Shown here: positions 26,887 through 35,541 of the stretch, in pieces
How the letters are laid out: every line of letters starts with the position of its first letter
How positions within the stretch are numbered: position 1 is the first letter of the stretch
NCBI RefSeq assembly: GCF_002802875.1
Contig: NZ_PEBI01000003.1
Span: forward strand, 1 to 64,000
Origin: Bifidobacterium primatium
GTDB taxonomy: Bacteria > Actinomycetota > Actinomycetes > Actinomycetales > Bifidobacteriaceae
Length of the DNA: 64,000 nucleotides
Direction of reading: 5' to 3'
Translations under genes and position numbers: made by a program
The notes under the pieces: model-generated
Database searches by the model: none
Told to the model about the DNA's origin: nothing
The model's input: only the letters and a program-made list of their open reading frames with translations

Positions 26887-27219
26887 ATGCCGGCAATCAT
26901 CGGTCTGATCGTAGGCGTCGTCGTGGGCATCTTCATCAAGCCCGACGTGCCGGTGGCGTTGCAGCCCTATCTGCCGATCATGGTGGTCGCGGCCATCGAC
27001 GCTCTTCTCGGGTCCGCGCGCGCGTACTTCGAACGCAGCTTCTCCGACCGCGTGTTCGTCATATCGTTCCTCTCCAATGTGGTGACCGCGGCCCTGCTGG
27101 TGTTCCTCGGCGACCAGTTGGGTGTCGGTTCCCAGCTGACCACGGCCGTCATCGTGGTGCTCGGCATCCGCATCTTCTCGAACGTATCGGCGATTCGCCG
27201 ATTCATCTTCAGGGGCTGA
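26887..27219 (+). CDS. sbp: Small basic protein (Sbp, DUF1290)
   Basis: This 110-residue membrane protein has four hydrophobic segments. The opening IGLIVGVVVGIFIKPDVP and the middle IDALLGSARAYFERSF are typical of the DUF1290 (small basic protein) family, which is conserved in Gram-positive bacteria between DUF881 genes. It lies 6 bp after the first DUF881 gene and 4 bp before the second, so all three should be one operon. The molecular role is unknown. Confidence 0.92.
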   Translation: MPAIIGLIVGVVVGIFIKPDVPVALQPYLPIMVVAAIDALLGSARAYFERSFSDRVFVISFLSNVVTAALLVFLGDQLGVGSQLTTAVIVVLGIRIFSNVSAIRRFIFRG

Positions 27220-27223
27220 TGGC

Positions 27224-28054
27224 ATGCGACGCGGACACGGGCACGAGCACCGCCAGCCAAGGGCATTCAACCGGCTATGGCACCAGGAGATGGCCGACGA
27301 AATCAACGATGATCTTTCCACTGGAATGTTTCCCCAGGTCAAGAAGAAACCGGCCAAGACCGTACGCCATGAGTCACGTCGCGGCCGAATACTCTCCACG
27401 ATACTGGTCATAGTATTGTGCGCGCTGCTGGGATTCGGCTACGCCACCCAGCTGCGCAACTCCCAGTCCTCCTATGCCACGTTGAGCGAGGATGAGCTGG
27501 TGCGTCTGCTGGATGAGACCAGCACGCAGATCGACTCCCTGGAACAACAGAAAACGCAGCTTTCCGAACAGCTCAAGTCCATCAAATCGGCTGCGGACAA
27601 ACAGAAGGAAGTCGAACGCATCGCCAAGGAGAACGAGGAGAGCAGTGGCATCCTCTCCGGCAGGCTCGCGGCCCAGGGGAAGGGCGTCGTCATCACCGTT
27701 GGGCAGCGGGAGAGCCACATCCCCGCATCGATGATGTTCACGCTGATCGAGGAGCTGCGCAATGCCGGCGCCGAAGCGATGGAGTTCAACGGCGTGCGCG
27801 TGGTGACATCCACGGCGTTCGTCGATACCCAGTCGGGTGTGTCCTGCGATGGCAGGAGCCTGACGCCTCCGTATACGATCAAAGTCATCGGCGACCCGTC
27901 GGCGTTGCAGAACGCCGTGCAGATCGCCGGCGGCGTCGGCTCGCAGCTCCGCGTGAAGCACGGGGCCGCGGTAAGCGTGGTGCAGTCCGACAGCGTCCAG
28001 ATCGATGCGGTGCGCCAGCCCTCCGACTACAAATACGCGAAGACGGTGGAATAG
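27224..28054 (+). CDS. DUF881 family protein, second copy
   Basis: A 276-residue paralogue of the gene at 25918. It has a cytoplasmic N-terminus, a transmembrane segment near residues 57–74, a long coiled coil near 85–130 (repeated leucines with E, Q, K) and a DUF881 domain with GKGVVITVGQRE and GAEAMEFNGVRV. In other actinobacteria an FHA-domain gene and MerR-type genes follow; here the operon stops and a convergent gene with a hairpin follows. Confidence 0.9.
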   Translation: MRRGHGHEHRQPRAFNRLWHQEMADEINDDLSTGMFPQVKKKPAKTVRHESRRGRILSTILVIVLCALLGFGYATQLRNSQSSYATLSEDELVRLLDETSTQIDSLEQQKTQLSEQLKSIKSAADKQKEVERIAKENEESSGILSGRLAAQGKGVVITVGQRESHIPASMMFTLIEELRNAGAEAMEFNGVRVVTSTAFVDTQSGVSCDGRSLTPPYTIKVIGDPSALQNAVQIAGGVGSQLRVKHGAAVSVVQSDSVQIDAVRQPSDYKYAKTVE

Positions 28055-28105
28055 CCGCAACGTAATACGGAACGACGGCTCCTTCTCCTTCTCCGTCGTC
28101 CGGTC

Positions 28106-28155
28106 GGAGACGTCGTGCTCGGAACGGGAAACGATTGTCCGGGCACGACGTCTCC
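28106..28155. terminator. Hairpin between convergent genes
   Basis: GGAGACGTCGTGC and its exact complement form a 13-bp stem with a 24-nt loop, placed between the DUF881 operon and the convergent kinase gene. There is no long T-run on either side. Confidence 0.65.
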
Positions 28156-28182
28156 ACGGAATGATGTCGCGAAGGCGCCGTA

Positions 28183-28974
28183 TCAGCGCAGCAGCGAGCG
28201 GCACATGGAACGGAACTCGTCCACATATCCTCCGCCGAAGAACACGCAGTGCCCGGCGATGGGGTAGAGCTGCCAGAGTGTGACACGCCTCTCATACCCC
28301 TTTTTCAACGGGTGGACGGACTGGTATCCGTCCATGATCTGCCCAAGATAGGGAGCGCCGAACAGCTTCAGCATCGCAAGATCCTCCTCGCGATGCCCCC
28401 CGTGCGCGGCGGGATCGATGAGCACGGCCTCGGCATGGCCCGCATCCTCCGTCCACATGACGTTGCCGCTCCACAGGTCGCCGTGGATTCGTGCGGGCCG
28501 GTCCGCGGCCGCCGACCCCAGCAATTCGGGCAATGCGTCGACGACTTCCTGTGCCATCGTCATGTCGCCGTTCGTGAGCTCGCCGCGCTGGACGCCGAGA
28601 CGAACCATCGGCATGAGCCGTCCCTCGCCGAAATACGTCGCCGGATCGGTCCAGGATCCGGTATCCATGGGCACCGGATCCTGCAATGGTCCGAAATAGC
28701 AGGTGCCGTGGTAACCCGCCGGGGCCGAGCCGAAGAACTCCGCTCCGGCATCGTGCATCCGTGCAAGCGCCGCACCGAAATCCTGCGCGGCCTTCGGGGT
28801 GGGGGAGGCCGGATCCACGCGCTCGATGTCCAGGAAGTCGTTCCCCCATTCATACACCTTCACCACGCGGGGGCCGCCCTGTTCCTCGGCCTCGCCAAGC
28901 CATTGCAGGCCCCTGCCCTCGCATTCGAAGAATCCTTCTGGGGGCCGGCGTCGACTTTTACGGTATGTGGCCAT
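28183..28974 (-). CDS. Fructosamine kinase-like protein
   Basis: The 263-residue member of the fructosamine/ketosamine-3-kinase family has a phosphotransferase (APH-like) fold. The catalytic loop reads HGDLWSGN near residue 164, followed by the metal-binding VLIDPAAHGG near 186. Family members phosphorylate sugars attached to protein amines or free ketosamines, allowing deglycation or use of Amadori products. The specific substrate here is unknown. AAAGGAG precedes the ATG. It is a lone minus-strand gene among plus-strand neighbours. Confidence 0.88.
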   Translation of the reverse strand: MATYRKSRRRPPEGFFECEGRGLQWLGEAEEQGGPRVVKVYEWGNDFLDIERVDPASPTPKAAQDFGAALARMHDAGAEFFGSAPAGYHGTCYFGPLQDPVPMDTGSWTDPATYFGEGRLMPMVRLGVQRGELTNGDMTMAQEVVDALPELLGSAAADRPARIHGDLWSGNVMWTEDAGHAEAVLIDPAAHGGHREEDLAMLKLFGAPYLGQIMDGYQSVHPLKKGYERRVTLWQLYPIAGHCVFFGGGYVDEFRSMCRSLLR

Positions 28975-29106
28975 ATCTGCTCCTTTCCGCAGTCGTCGTC
29001 CATATTAAGGGCGATGGGTCATCGCAGCCATCGTAATGTGACCATTGAACGAAAAAATGGGGAGCCCTTGCTGAATTCTTAGAGGGAAGGGTCTAAGGTG
29101 TTGCAT

Positions 29107-29119
29107 CGTAATCGTTACG
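29107..29119. promoter_or_regulatory. Palindromic site upstream of uppP
   Basis: CGTAA-TCG-TTACG is an inverted repeat 60 bp upstream of the uppP ATG and could be an operator. A TTACGG…17…TACCGT pair overlapping it might be the promoter, but neither is strong. Confidence 0.3.
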
Positions 29120-29178
29120 GAACGACGGACATTCGAATACCGTATATCATCAACGCGTAAAGGGATAAACGAAGGGTT

Positions 29179-30105
29179 ATGAATTTCTTCCAGGCGATCT
29201 TCCTTGGTCTGGTGCAGGCTCTGACCGAATACCTGCCCGTGTCTTCAAGCGCACACATCCGTATCATCGGCGATCTGACGATCGGTTCCGACCCCGGCGC
29301 CGCGTTCACGGCCATCATCCAGATCGGCACCGAGCTTGCCGTGCTGTTGTACTTCCGACGTGACATCATCCGCATCCTCGGCGCATGGTTCGGCTCGCTG
29401 TTCGGCAAGGAGGGCACGGATGTGAGAAGCCGGCTGGGCGAGCACAATCGCGATACCCGGATGGGCTGGTACATCATCATCGGCACCATGCCCATCCTCA
29501 TCGCCGGCCTGCTGTTCAAGAACGTCATCGAGACGACGCTGCGCAACCTGTGGATCACCGTCACCGTGCTGGCGGTGTTCGGCATTCTGCTGTGGTACTT
29601 CGACGCCCGCGCCAAGCAGGTCAAGACCATGGAGCGCATGACGGCGAAGGACGCCATCATCTTCGGCATCGGCCAGATGCTCGCGCTGATTCCCGGTGTC
29701 TCCCGCTCCGGCGGCACCATCACCTTCGGTCGTGCCATGGGCTATACCAGGGAAGCCGCCGTGCGCGTCGCCTTCCTTATGGCGATTCCCGCGGTGTTCG
29801 GCGCCGGAATCCTGGAGGCCGTGTCCGCCGTCAAGGATGTCAGCGCATGCAAGGCCGGCGGCGCCGCGGCCGCAGAGGCGTGCAAGGCCATCGGCATGTT
29901 CCCCGGCTGGGGGCCGACCATCGCCGCCACCGTGGTCTCGTTCCTCGTCGGATACATCGTCATCATCGGATTCCTGAAGTTCGTGTCGACGTTCTCCTAC
30001 AAGGCGTTCGCCATCTACCGCATCGGACTGGCCGTCGTCGTGGCCGTCCTGCTCATCACCGGCGTCCTGCCCGCGATTGACCCCTCTGTGGCGGCGGCCG
30101 CCTAG
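29179..30105 (+). CDS. uppP: Undecaprenyl-diphosphatase
   Basis: The 308-residue polytopic membrane enzyme recycles undecaprenyl diphosphate to the monophosphate carrier needed for peptidoglycan (BacA family, linked to bacitracin tolerance). The two catalytic motifs are present: ALTEYLPVSSSAH near residues 14–26, and PGVSRSGGTITFGRAMG near 173. Multiple hydrophobic helices fit the family. An AAGG precedes the ATG. A perfect 58-bp palindrome ends the unit. Confidence 0.96.
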   Translation: MNFFQAIFLGLVQALTEYLPVSSSAHIRIIGDLTIGSDPGAAFTAIIQIGTELAVLLYFRRDIIRILGAWFGSLFGKEGTDVRSRLGEHNRDTRMGWYIIIGTMPILIAGLLFKNVIETTLRNLWITVTVLAVFGILLWYFDARAKQVKTMERMTAKDAIIFGIGQMLALIPGVSRSGGTITFGRAMGYTREAAVRVAFLMAIPAVFGAGILEAVSAVKDVSACKAGGAAAAEACKAIGMFPGWGPTIAATVVSFLVGYIVIIGFLKFVSTFSYKAFAIYRIGLAVVVAVLLITGVLPAIDPSVAAAA

Positions 30106-30153
30106 GGCGTTTCTTCTTGTACGCATATGATGCGCCATCGTCTGCCGGCAATG

Positions 30154-30211
30154 GCGATATACGAGTGGCTCCCTTCCGGGATATCCCGGAAGGGAGCCAC
30201 TCGTATATCGC
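30154..30211. terminator. 58-bp perfect palindrome between convergent genes
   Basis: A 27-base arm and its exact complement flank ATAT, which is itself self-complementary, so all 58 bases are palindromic. It starts 48 bp after the uppP stop and ends 37 bp before the end of the convergent PAC2 gene. It can fold into a 27-bp hairpin in either transcript and probably serves as a bidirectional terminator, although no T-run follows. Confidence 0.8.
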
Positions 30212-30248
30212 GCCGTCATCTTTCCGCGGCGCTCGGATCAATGTGCCG

Positions 30249-31082
30249 TCATTCCGCAGCGGGATGGTCGAACGACCTGAGGAACTCCTCGGTCTCCTCC
30301 ACCAGTCTTCTCGAATGGGGGGTGGACACGTCGTGCTCGGCCGGATCGTCGTCCATCAGGCGTTCAAGATGGTGCACGTAGTCGGAAAGGTCGTCGTTGC
30401 AGCGCACGAGCATGTCCGCCTTGGCCCTCCAGCGCTCGGCCTGCGACGCCAGATCGCCCTCCTCGAGCTCCGTCTCCATGACGGTGCCGAGTTCCTCGAG
30501 GAGACGCAGCGTGCCGGCCGCGCAGTCATCGCCGCCGAGATACTGGGGGATGGACACCCATAGGGAGCGGGCCTCGAAACCGTCCTCGGCCGCGGCGTAG
30601 TTGAGGACGGTGGGAATGCCGATGGGGCCGCAGTACGCATCCTCGCCGGCATCATCGTCATCGCCTTCGGAATGGCTCACCGGCAGCGCGCGGGTATGGG
30701 CGCAGTCGGCGAACATGGAGCCTATGGTGATGACGTCGGTGACCTCGCATTCGTCGGCGAACCGCAGCGAACGCTGGCAGAAGTCGGACCAGTGGAAGTT
30801 CGGTTCCGGACCCATCTCCACGTAGAGCGCGGTGTCGTCGTTCACGGTGATCTCGTAGAACGTGGTCTCCGGCCATACGATTCGTCTACGTCCCTGCACG
30901 GTGCACATCATCGGCCTCGACGACTGGTAGTCGTAATAGGAATCGCAGCAGATGTGACCGATCTCCCTTGATTCGTAGACGTCCAGAAGGTGACGGATGA
31001 CGTTGGTCGCCGCCTGGCAGGCATCGTTCCATCCTCCGAACGCGGCGATCATGAATCGCCGCTTGCTCATACTCTCGCTCAT
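30249..31082 (-). CDS. PAC2 family protein
   Basis: This 277-residue soluble protein has the PAC2 (proteasome assembly chaperone 2-like) fold. The N-terminal MIAAFGGWNDACQAATNV and the central IGSMFADCAHTRALPV are the blocks usually seen in actinobacterial PAC2 proteins. The last 60 residues are helical and acidic. The bacterial function is not well defined, though a role linked to protein quality control has been suggested for the family. ATG 31082 lies 7 nt after a TAGGGT box and 2 nt after GGGAG; ATG 31070 is an alternative. Confidence 0.85.
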   Translation of the reverse strand: MSESMSKRRFMIAAFGGWNDACQAATNVIRHLLDVYESREIGHICCDSYYDYQSSRPMMCTVQGRRRIVWPETTFYEITVNDDTALYVEMGPEPNFHWSDFCQRSLRFADECEVTDVITIGSMFADCAHTRALPVSHSEGDDDDAGEDAYCGPIGIPTVLNYAAAEDGFEARSLWVSIPQYLGGDDCAAGTLRLLEELGTVMETELEEGDLASQAERWRAKADMLVRCNDDLSDYVHHLERLMDDDPAEHDVSTPHSRRLVEETEEFLRSFDHPAAE

Positions 31083-31089
31083 GTCTCCC

Positions 31090-31095
31090 ACCCTA
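31090..31095 (-). promoter_or_regulatory. -10-like box 7 nt before the PAC2 gene start
   Basis: On the minus strand TAGGGT ends 7 nt before ATG 31082, the same geometry as at 7886 and 23327. A GGGAG in the spacer could alternatively be a ribosome site, so the call is weak. Confidence 0.3.
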
Positions 31096-31179
31096 CAGCA
31101 GCCCTGTGTTTCCAATGGCTGAGTATGCCCAGCGAGAACTCGTGAGCGACGGTGGGGCAGAAGGGACGACACGCCGTAT

Positions 31180-31208
31180 TTGCGTAATCGCAACCGTATG
31201 GCTATATT
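31180..31208 (+). promoter_or_regulatory. tRNA operon promoter
   Basis: TTGCGT, a 17-nt spacer and TATATT lie 48 bp upstream of the first tRNA, closely matching the promoter of the tRNA-Pro gene at 48294. The -35 forms part of a TTGCG-TAAT-CGCAA inverted repeat. Confidence 0.8.
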
Positions 31209-31256
31209 GATTACTCGTGCTTGCGGCTCCGTCGTTTATGACGGTGTCGAAGACAT

Positions 31257-31329
31257 GCGGACATAGCTTAGTTGGTAAAGCGCGACCTTGCCAAGGTCGA
31301 GACCGCGGGTTCGAGTCCCGTTGTCCGCT
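31257..31329 (+). tRNA. tRNA-Gly (GCC)
   Basis: The 73-nt cloverleaf has acceptor stem GCGGACA/TGTCCGC, T-loop GGTTCGAGTCC and an anticodon loop with GCC. CCA is not encoded. It is the first of five tRNA genes and is identical to the copy at 31661. Confidence 0.97.
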
Positions 31330-31352
31330 CGAGTCCCAGATAAGGACCGTAT

Positions 31353-31423
31353 GGTGGGTTAGCCAAGCGGTTAGGCAGCGGCCTGCAAAGCCGTATAGAC
31401 GAGTTCGACTCTCGTACCCACCT
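31353..31423 (+). tRNA. tRNA-Cys (GCA)
   Basis: The 71-nt cloverleaf has acceptor stem GGTGGGT/ACCCACC, discriminator T and anticodon GCA in the loop CTGCAAA. The discriminator U73 is the known cysteine identity element. Confidence 0.96.
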
Positions 31424-31446
31424 CTTGTCGTCTCTAGGGGCGCTTC

Positions 31447-31521
31447 GGGCGGTTGGCGCAGAGGTAGCGCACTTCCCTGACACGGAAGGGGTCACAAGTT
31501 CGAATCTTGTATCGCCCACCA
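31447..31521 (+). tRNA. tRNA-Val (GAC)
   Basis: Acceptor stem GGGCGGT/ATCGCCC (ends in a G·T-type pair) and anticodon GAC in the stem CTTCC/GGAAG. The 3' ACCA is encoded in the genome, unlike the Gly and Cys genes. Confidence 0.95.
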
Positions 31522-31559
31522 AGCCGGTTTCACCGGTGCGATATAACAACATAGACTTC

Positions 31560-31635
31560 GGGTGATTGGCGCAGCGGCTAGCGCACTTCCTTCACACGGA
31601 AGGGGTCGCAGGTTCGATTCCTGCATCACCCACCA
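31560..31635 (+). tRNA. tRNA-Val (CAC)
   Basis: Acceptor stem GGGTGAT/ATCACCC and anticodon CAC on the same CTTCC/GGAAG stem as the preceding valine tRNA. CCA is encoded. It probably arose by duplication from a valine tRNA and reads GUG codons. Confidence 0.95.
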
Positions 31636-31660
31636 TGCCGGTTCTCACGCCGGCAGTTGC

Positions 31661-31733
31661 GCGGACATAGCTTAGTTGGTAAAGCGCGACCTTGCCAAGG
31701 TCGAGACCGCGGGTTCGAGTCCCGTTGTCCGCT
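31661..31733 (+). tRNA. tRNA-Gly (GCC), second copy
   Basis: This gene is identical over its full 73 nt to the tRNA-Gly at 31257. It ends the tRNA cluster and is followed 8 bp later by a terminator. Confidence 0.97.
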
Positions 31734-31740
31734 CTCATGA

Positions 31741-31764
31741 ACCGCTCCTCGGAGCGGTTTTTTT
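31741..31764 (+). terminator. tRNA cluster terminator
   Basis: ACCGCTCC-TC-GGAGCGGT is a perfect hairpin followed by seven T, ending the tRNA operon before the thrS promoter. Confidence 0.92.
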
Positions 31765-31877
31765 GTTATTCGCGTCACGTTTTCCATGAAGGCGCCGTGA
31801 TCCGTCGGAGCTTCACGCGGCCCCTGACCTCTTGGGAGGCAGTGATTCCAAGGCTTTCGACGCGCCGTCTTCTCCGC

Positions 31878-31906
31878 TTGACCTTGTCGCCGCCGGCGCT
31901 TACTCT
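31878..31906 (+). promoter_or_regulatory. thrS promoter
   Basis: TTGACC, 17 nt, TACTCT is a good sigma-70-type promoter with an expected start near 31913 and a 60-nt leader. The leader is too short for a T-box, and none is visible. Confidence 0.6.
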
Positions 31907-31973
31907 TGCATCGTCAAGTTCAGTCCAGGCCTGCACATTAGTAACGCGGACCCCCGATAGCAAAGGACATACC

Positions 31974-34007
31974 ATGGCGCAAGCTACCATCTCCATCACG
32001 GTCGACGATGAGGCGAAGGAGGTGGAAGCAACCACCACCGGCGTCGAACTGTTCGCCGACGACAAGAACATCATCGCCGTCCGCCTCAACGGCGAGCCTC
32101 GCGATCTGTACACGCCGCTGCACGACGGCGACAAGGTCGAGCCCATCGCCCTGGACAGCGAGGACGGTCTGGCGATCATGCGCCACTCCGCCACGCATGT
32201 CATGGCCCAGGCCGTACAGCAGATTCGTCCCGAGGCCAAGCTCGGCATCGGTCCGGTGATCAAGAACGGCTTCTACTATGATTTCGACGTGGACGAGCCG
32301 TTCACCCCCGCCGACCTCAAGGACATCGAGAAGCGCATGCAGCGCATCATCAAGTCCGGACAGACCTTCCGTCGTCGTGCGGTCACGGAGGACGAGGCGC
32401 TTGCCGAGGAAAAGGACCAGCCGTACAAGATCGAGCTGATCAAGGACAAGGAGGCCCACCTCGATCCCGAGGCGGCCACCGAGATCAGCGAATCCGAGCT
32501 GAGCTTCTACGACAACGTCGACCGCGACGGCAACGTGGTGTGGAAGGATCTGTGCCGCGGACCCCACCTGCCCAACACCCGCTTCATCAAGGCGTTCAAG
32601 CTGGAGCGCAGCGCCGCCGCATACTGGCGCGGCAGCGAGAAGAATCCGATGCTGCAGCGCATCTACGGCGTGGCGTTCTTCACCAAGGAGGACCTCAAGG
32701 ACTACCAGGCCAAGCTGGAGGAGGCCGCCAAGCGCGACCACCGCAAGCTCGGCCAGGAGATGGACCTGTTCTCCTTCCCCGACGAGATCGGGCCGGGCCT
32801 GGCGGTGTTCCATCCCAAGGGCGCGGCGATTATCAACGCCATGGAGGACTACTCCCGCGAACAGCACCGCAAGCACCACTACAGCTTCGTGCAGACCCCG
32901 CACATCACCAAGGGCGGCCTGTACGAGACCTCCGGCCACCTGCAGTGGTACAAGGACGGCATGTACCCGCCGATGCGCCTCGACGAGGAACGCGACGAGA
33001 ACGGCAACGTCACCAAGCAGGGCTTCGACTACTACCTCAAGCCGATGAACTGCCCGATGCACAACCTGATCTTCAAGTCCCGCCAGCGCAGCTACAAGGA
33101 GCTGCCGCTGCGCCTCTTCGAGTTCGGCACCGTCTACCGCTACGAGAAGTCCGGCGAGGTCCACGGCCTCACCCGCGTACGTGGCCTGACCCAGGACGAC
33201 TCCCACATCTACTGCACCCGCGAGCAGATGAAGGACGAGCTCAAGAGCCTGCTGAACTTCGTGCTCGGCCTGCTCAAGGACTTCGGCCTCAACGACTTCT
33301 ACCTCGAGCTGTCCACCAAGGACGAGCACAAGTTCGTCGGTTCGGACGAAATCTGGGAGGAAGCCACCAACACGCTGGCCGAGGTCGCTAAGGAATCCGG
33401 TCTCGAACTCGTGGCCGATCCGGGCGGCGCCGCCTTCTACGGCCCGAAGATCTCCGTGCAGGCCCGCGACGCCATCGGCCGCACCTGGCAGGTCTCCACG
33501 ATCCAGCTGGACTTCAACCTGCCCGAGCGCTTCAAGCTCGAGTACATCGCGAAGGACGGCACCCACCAGCGTCCGGTGATGATCCACCGCGCGCTGTTCG
33601 GCTCCATCGAGCGTTTCTTCGCCATCCTGCTCGAGCACTACGCCGGTGCGTTCCCGGCATGGCTCGCCCCCGTGCAGGTGACCGGCATCCCGGTGGCCGA
33701 CGAGTTCGCCCCGCATCTGGAGAAGTTCATCCACGGGCTGGAGGACAACATGGTACGATGCGAGATCGACTCCTCCGACGACCGCTTCGGCAAGAAGATT
33801 CGCAATGCCTCCAAGTCCAAGGTGCCGTTCACGCTCATCGTGGGCGAGGATGACATGAACAAGAACGCGGTCAGCTTCCGCTTCCGTGACGGCAGCCAGC
33901 TCAACGGCGTTTCGGTGGACGAGGCCAAGGCCAAGATCCTCGAGATCATCGCCAAGAGGGTTCAGGTCAACAGCGTCGACGACTTCACCGCCGCCACCGA
34001 GGACTGA
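31974..34007 (+). CDS. thrS: Threonyl-tRNA synthetase
   Basis: The 677-residue class II synthetase has the usual domain order: an N-terminal TGS domain (residues 1–65), an editing/SAD domain with [11 protein letters not shown] near 72 and CRGPHLPNT near 198, a catalytic core with [13 protein letters not shown] near 360 and [18 protein letters not shown] (motif 2) near 383, and an anticodon-binding C-terminus. ATG 31974 follows AAAGGA and starts the TGS domain. The longer upstream frame would run through the tRNA genes and is rejected. Confidence 0.98.
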   Translation: MAQATISITVDDEAKEVEATTTGVELFADDKNIIAVRLNGEPRDLYTPLHDGDKVEPIALDSEDGLAIMRHSATHVMAQAVQQIRPEAKLGIGPVIKNGFYYDFDVDEPFTPADLKDIEKRMQRIIKSGQTFRRRAVTEDEALAEEKDQPYKIELIKDKEAHLDPEAATEISESELSFYDNVDRDGNVVWKDLCRGPHLPNTRFIKAFKLERSAAAYWRGSEKNPMLQRIYGVAFFTKEDLKDYQAKLEEAAKRDHRKLGQEMDLFSFPDEIGPGLAVFHPKGAAIINAMEDYSREQHRKHHYSFVQTPHITKGGLYETSGHLQWYKDGMYPPMRLDEERDENGNVTKQGFDYYLKPMNCPMHNLIFKSRQRSYKELPLRLFEFGTVYRYEKSGEVHGLTRVRGLTQDDSHIYCTREQMKDELKSLLNFVLGLLKDFGLNDFYLELSTKDEHKFVGSDEIWEEATNTLAEVAKESGLELVADPGGAAFYGPKISVQARDAIGRTWQVSTIQLDFNLPERFKLEYIAKDGTHQRPVMIHRALFGSIERFFAILLEHYAGAFPAWLAPVQVTGIPVADEFAPHLEKFIHGLEDNMVRCEIDSSDDRFGKKIRNASKSKVPFTLIVGEDDMNKNAVSFRFRDGSQLNGVSVDEAKAKILEIIAKRVQVNSVDDFTAATED

Positions 34008-34057
34008 TGTCCTGTTCCGACGCCCATCGCCCATGATGCGGAGAAGGGGCATTCCGG

Positions 34058-34085
34058 GGTCACGCCGAGCAATGTCGGCGTGACC
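34058..34085 (+). terminator. Hairpin after thrS
   Basis: GGTCACGCCGA and TCGGCGTGACC form a perfect 11-bp stem with a 6-nt loop, 50 bp after the thrS stop. The following sequence is A/T-rich (TCATAAAAT) without a true T-run. Confidence 0.65.
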
Positions 34086-34130
34086 TCATAAAATCGCACT
34101 GTTTAACGTAAACGAATACTTAGGAGAGTC

Positions 34131-34889
34131 ATGTCAGGACATTCCAAGTGGGCCACCACCAAGCACAAGAAGGCGGCCATCGACGCCAAGCGCGGCAAGC
34201 TCTTCGCCAAGCTCGGCAAGAACATCGAAATCGCGGCCCGTCTCGGCGGTGGCGACCCCGACGGCAACCCGGCCCTGTACGATGCCATCACCAAGGCCCG
34301 TAAGAACTCCATGCCGGCCGACAACATCAAGCGCGCCATCAACCGTGGCTCCGGCGCCGAAGCCGGTGGCGCCAACTACGAGGACATCGTGTACGAAGGC
34401 TACGCCCCCGGCGGCGTCGGCCTCATCATCGAATGCCTGACCGACAACCGCAACCGTGCCGCCGCCGACGTGCGCTCCACCCTGACCAAGGGTGGCGGCT
34501 CCCTCGCCGAGAACGGCTCCGTGAGCTTCAACTTCGAGCGCAAGGGCGTCATCGAGGTCCCCGCCGAAGGCGTTGACTACGACAAGGTCTTCGAAGTGGC
34601 CGCCGAGGCCGGCGCCGAGGATGTGACCGAGGACGGCGACACCTACACCGTCACCACGAGCCCGAGCGACCTGGTCGCCGTGCGCACCGCGCTGCAGGAC
34701 GCCGGCATCGACTACGATTCCGCTGAAAACGCCATGGTCGCCATGAATGAGGTCGAGCTCGACCTCGACGGCGCCCGCAAGGTGTCGAAGCTCATCGACA
34801 ACCTCGATGACCTTGACGACGTGCAGAACATCTACAGCACGTGGAAGGCCACCGATGAGATCATGGCCCAGCTGGAAGCCGAGGACTGA
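34131..34889 (+). CDS. yebC: YebC/PmpR family protein
   Basis: This 252-residue protein has the family opening [21 protein letters not shown] and the later block [19 protein letters not shown] (GYAPGGVG near residue 87). Members are described as transcriptional regulators and, more recently, as factors helping ribosomes through difficult peptide stretches. AGGAGAG precedes the ATG. It sits directly upstream of ruvC (9-bp gap), the common bacterial yebC–ruvC–ruvA–ruvB arrangement. Confidence 0.96.
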   Translation: MSGHSKWATTKHKKAAIDAKRGKLFAKLGKNIEIAARLGGGDPDGNPALYDAITKARKNSMPADNIKRAINRGSGAEAGGANYEDIVYEGYAPGGVGLIIECLTDNRNRAAADVRSTLTKGGGSLAENGSVSFNFERKGVIEVPAEGVDYDKVFEVAAEAGAEDVTEDGDTYTVTTSPSDLVAVRTALQDAGIDYDSAENAMVAMNEVELDLDGARKVSKLIDNLDDLDDVQNIYSTWKATDEIMAQLEAED

Positions 34890-34898
34890 CAGCCCTTC

Positions 34899-35477
34899 AT
34901 GATCATTCTTGGAGTCGACCCCGGACTGACGAGGTGCGGAGTCGGCGTAGTGGAAGCCGGCGCATACCGCCGGCTTTCCTTTATTCACGTCGATGTCGTA
35001 CGCTCCGACCCGCATGAATCGCAGGATATCCGTCTGCTGAAGATATACAACGGCCTATGCGCCAAACTCGACGAGTTTTCACCGGACGCCGTCTCCATCG
35101 AACGTGTGTTCGCGCAGGCCAACCGCAATACGGTGCTGGGAACGGCGCAGGCTGCGGGCGTCGCCATGCTCGCCGCCGCGCAGCGCACCATCCCCGTGGC
35201 GTTACACACACCCACCGAGGCGAAGCTGGCCATCACCGGCAACGGCCAGGCGCAGAAGATACAGGTGGAGCGCATGGTCACCAGAATCCTCAACCTCAAT
35301 CGGATGCCCACGCCGGCCGATGCCGCCGACGCGTTGGCGCTGGCGATATGCCATGCCCTCAGACCGTCCGGCGCATTGCAGGGCGGCGAGCGCGAGCAGC
35401 ATCTCACCCCGGCGCAGCGGCAATGGGCCGAAGCCACCAGAAAGGCGCATGGGCGGGGACTGCGGCGCGGTATGTAG
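34899..35477 (+). CDS. ruvC: Holliday junction resolvase RuvC
   Basis: The 192-residue RNase-H-fold endonuclease cuts Holliday junctions. The first catalytic Asp lies in [12 protein letters not shown], Glu in [11 protein letters not shown] near residue 69, and the terminal acidic pair in [15 protein letters not shown] near 143. The start has no obvious ribosome site, so it is probably coupled to yebC translation. It is separated from ruvA by an SOS promoter, so ruvAB can be induced independently. Confidence 0.96.
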   Translation: MIILGVDPGLTRCGVGVVEAGAYRRLSFIHVDVVRSDPHESQDIRLLKIYNGLCAKLDEFSPDAVSIERVFAQANRNTVLGTAQAAGVAMLAAAQRTIPVALHTPTEAKLAITGNGQAQKIQVERMVTRILNLNRMPTPADAADALALAICHALRPSGALQGGEREQHLTPAQRQWAEATRKAHGRGLRRGM

Positions 35478-35488
35478 CGCACATCCGA

Positions 35489-35494
35489 TATACT
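35489..35494 (+). promoter_or_regulatory. ruvAB -10 box
   Basis: TATACT lies immediately before the LexA box; transcription would begin inside that box near 35501. No good -35 is visible. Confidence 0.5.
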
Positions 35495-35495
35495 A

Positions 35496-35511
35496 TCGAA
35501 CACATGTTCGA
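35496..35511. promoter_or_regulatory. LexA (SOS) box upstream of ruvAB
   Basis: TCGAAC-ACAT-GTTCGA is a perfect 16-bp palindrome matching the actinobacterial LexA consensus (GAAC-N4-GTTC with extended T/A ends). It overlaps the expected ruvA transcription start, 31 bp before the ATG, so LexA bound here should block ruvAB. Confidence 0.85.
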
Positions 35512-35541
35512 TTATTTGTCATATGAAGAACGGGGTGACTG

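Noticed and set aside
31692-31973. thrS extended upstream by 94 codons
   Set aside because: The extension would translate the tRNA-Gly gene and its terminator. The TGS domain starts at ATG 31974, after a promoter at 31878.
31765-31973. T-box riboswitch before thrS
   Set aside because: The 60-nt leader after the likely promoter is too short and has no specifier loop or T-box sequence.
31938-34052. 704-codon minus-strand frame across thrS
   Set aside because: It is a shadow of thrS; the sequence is a mirror pattern of ThrRS codons (V, L, H, E rich) without domains.
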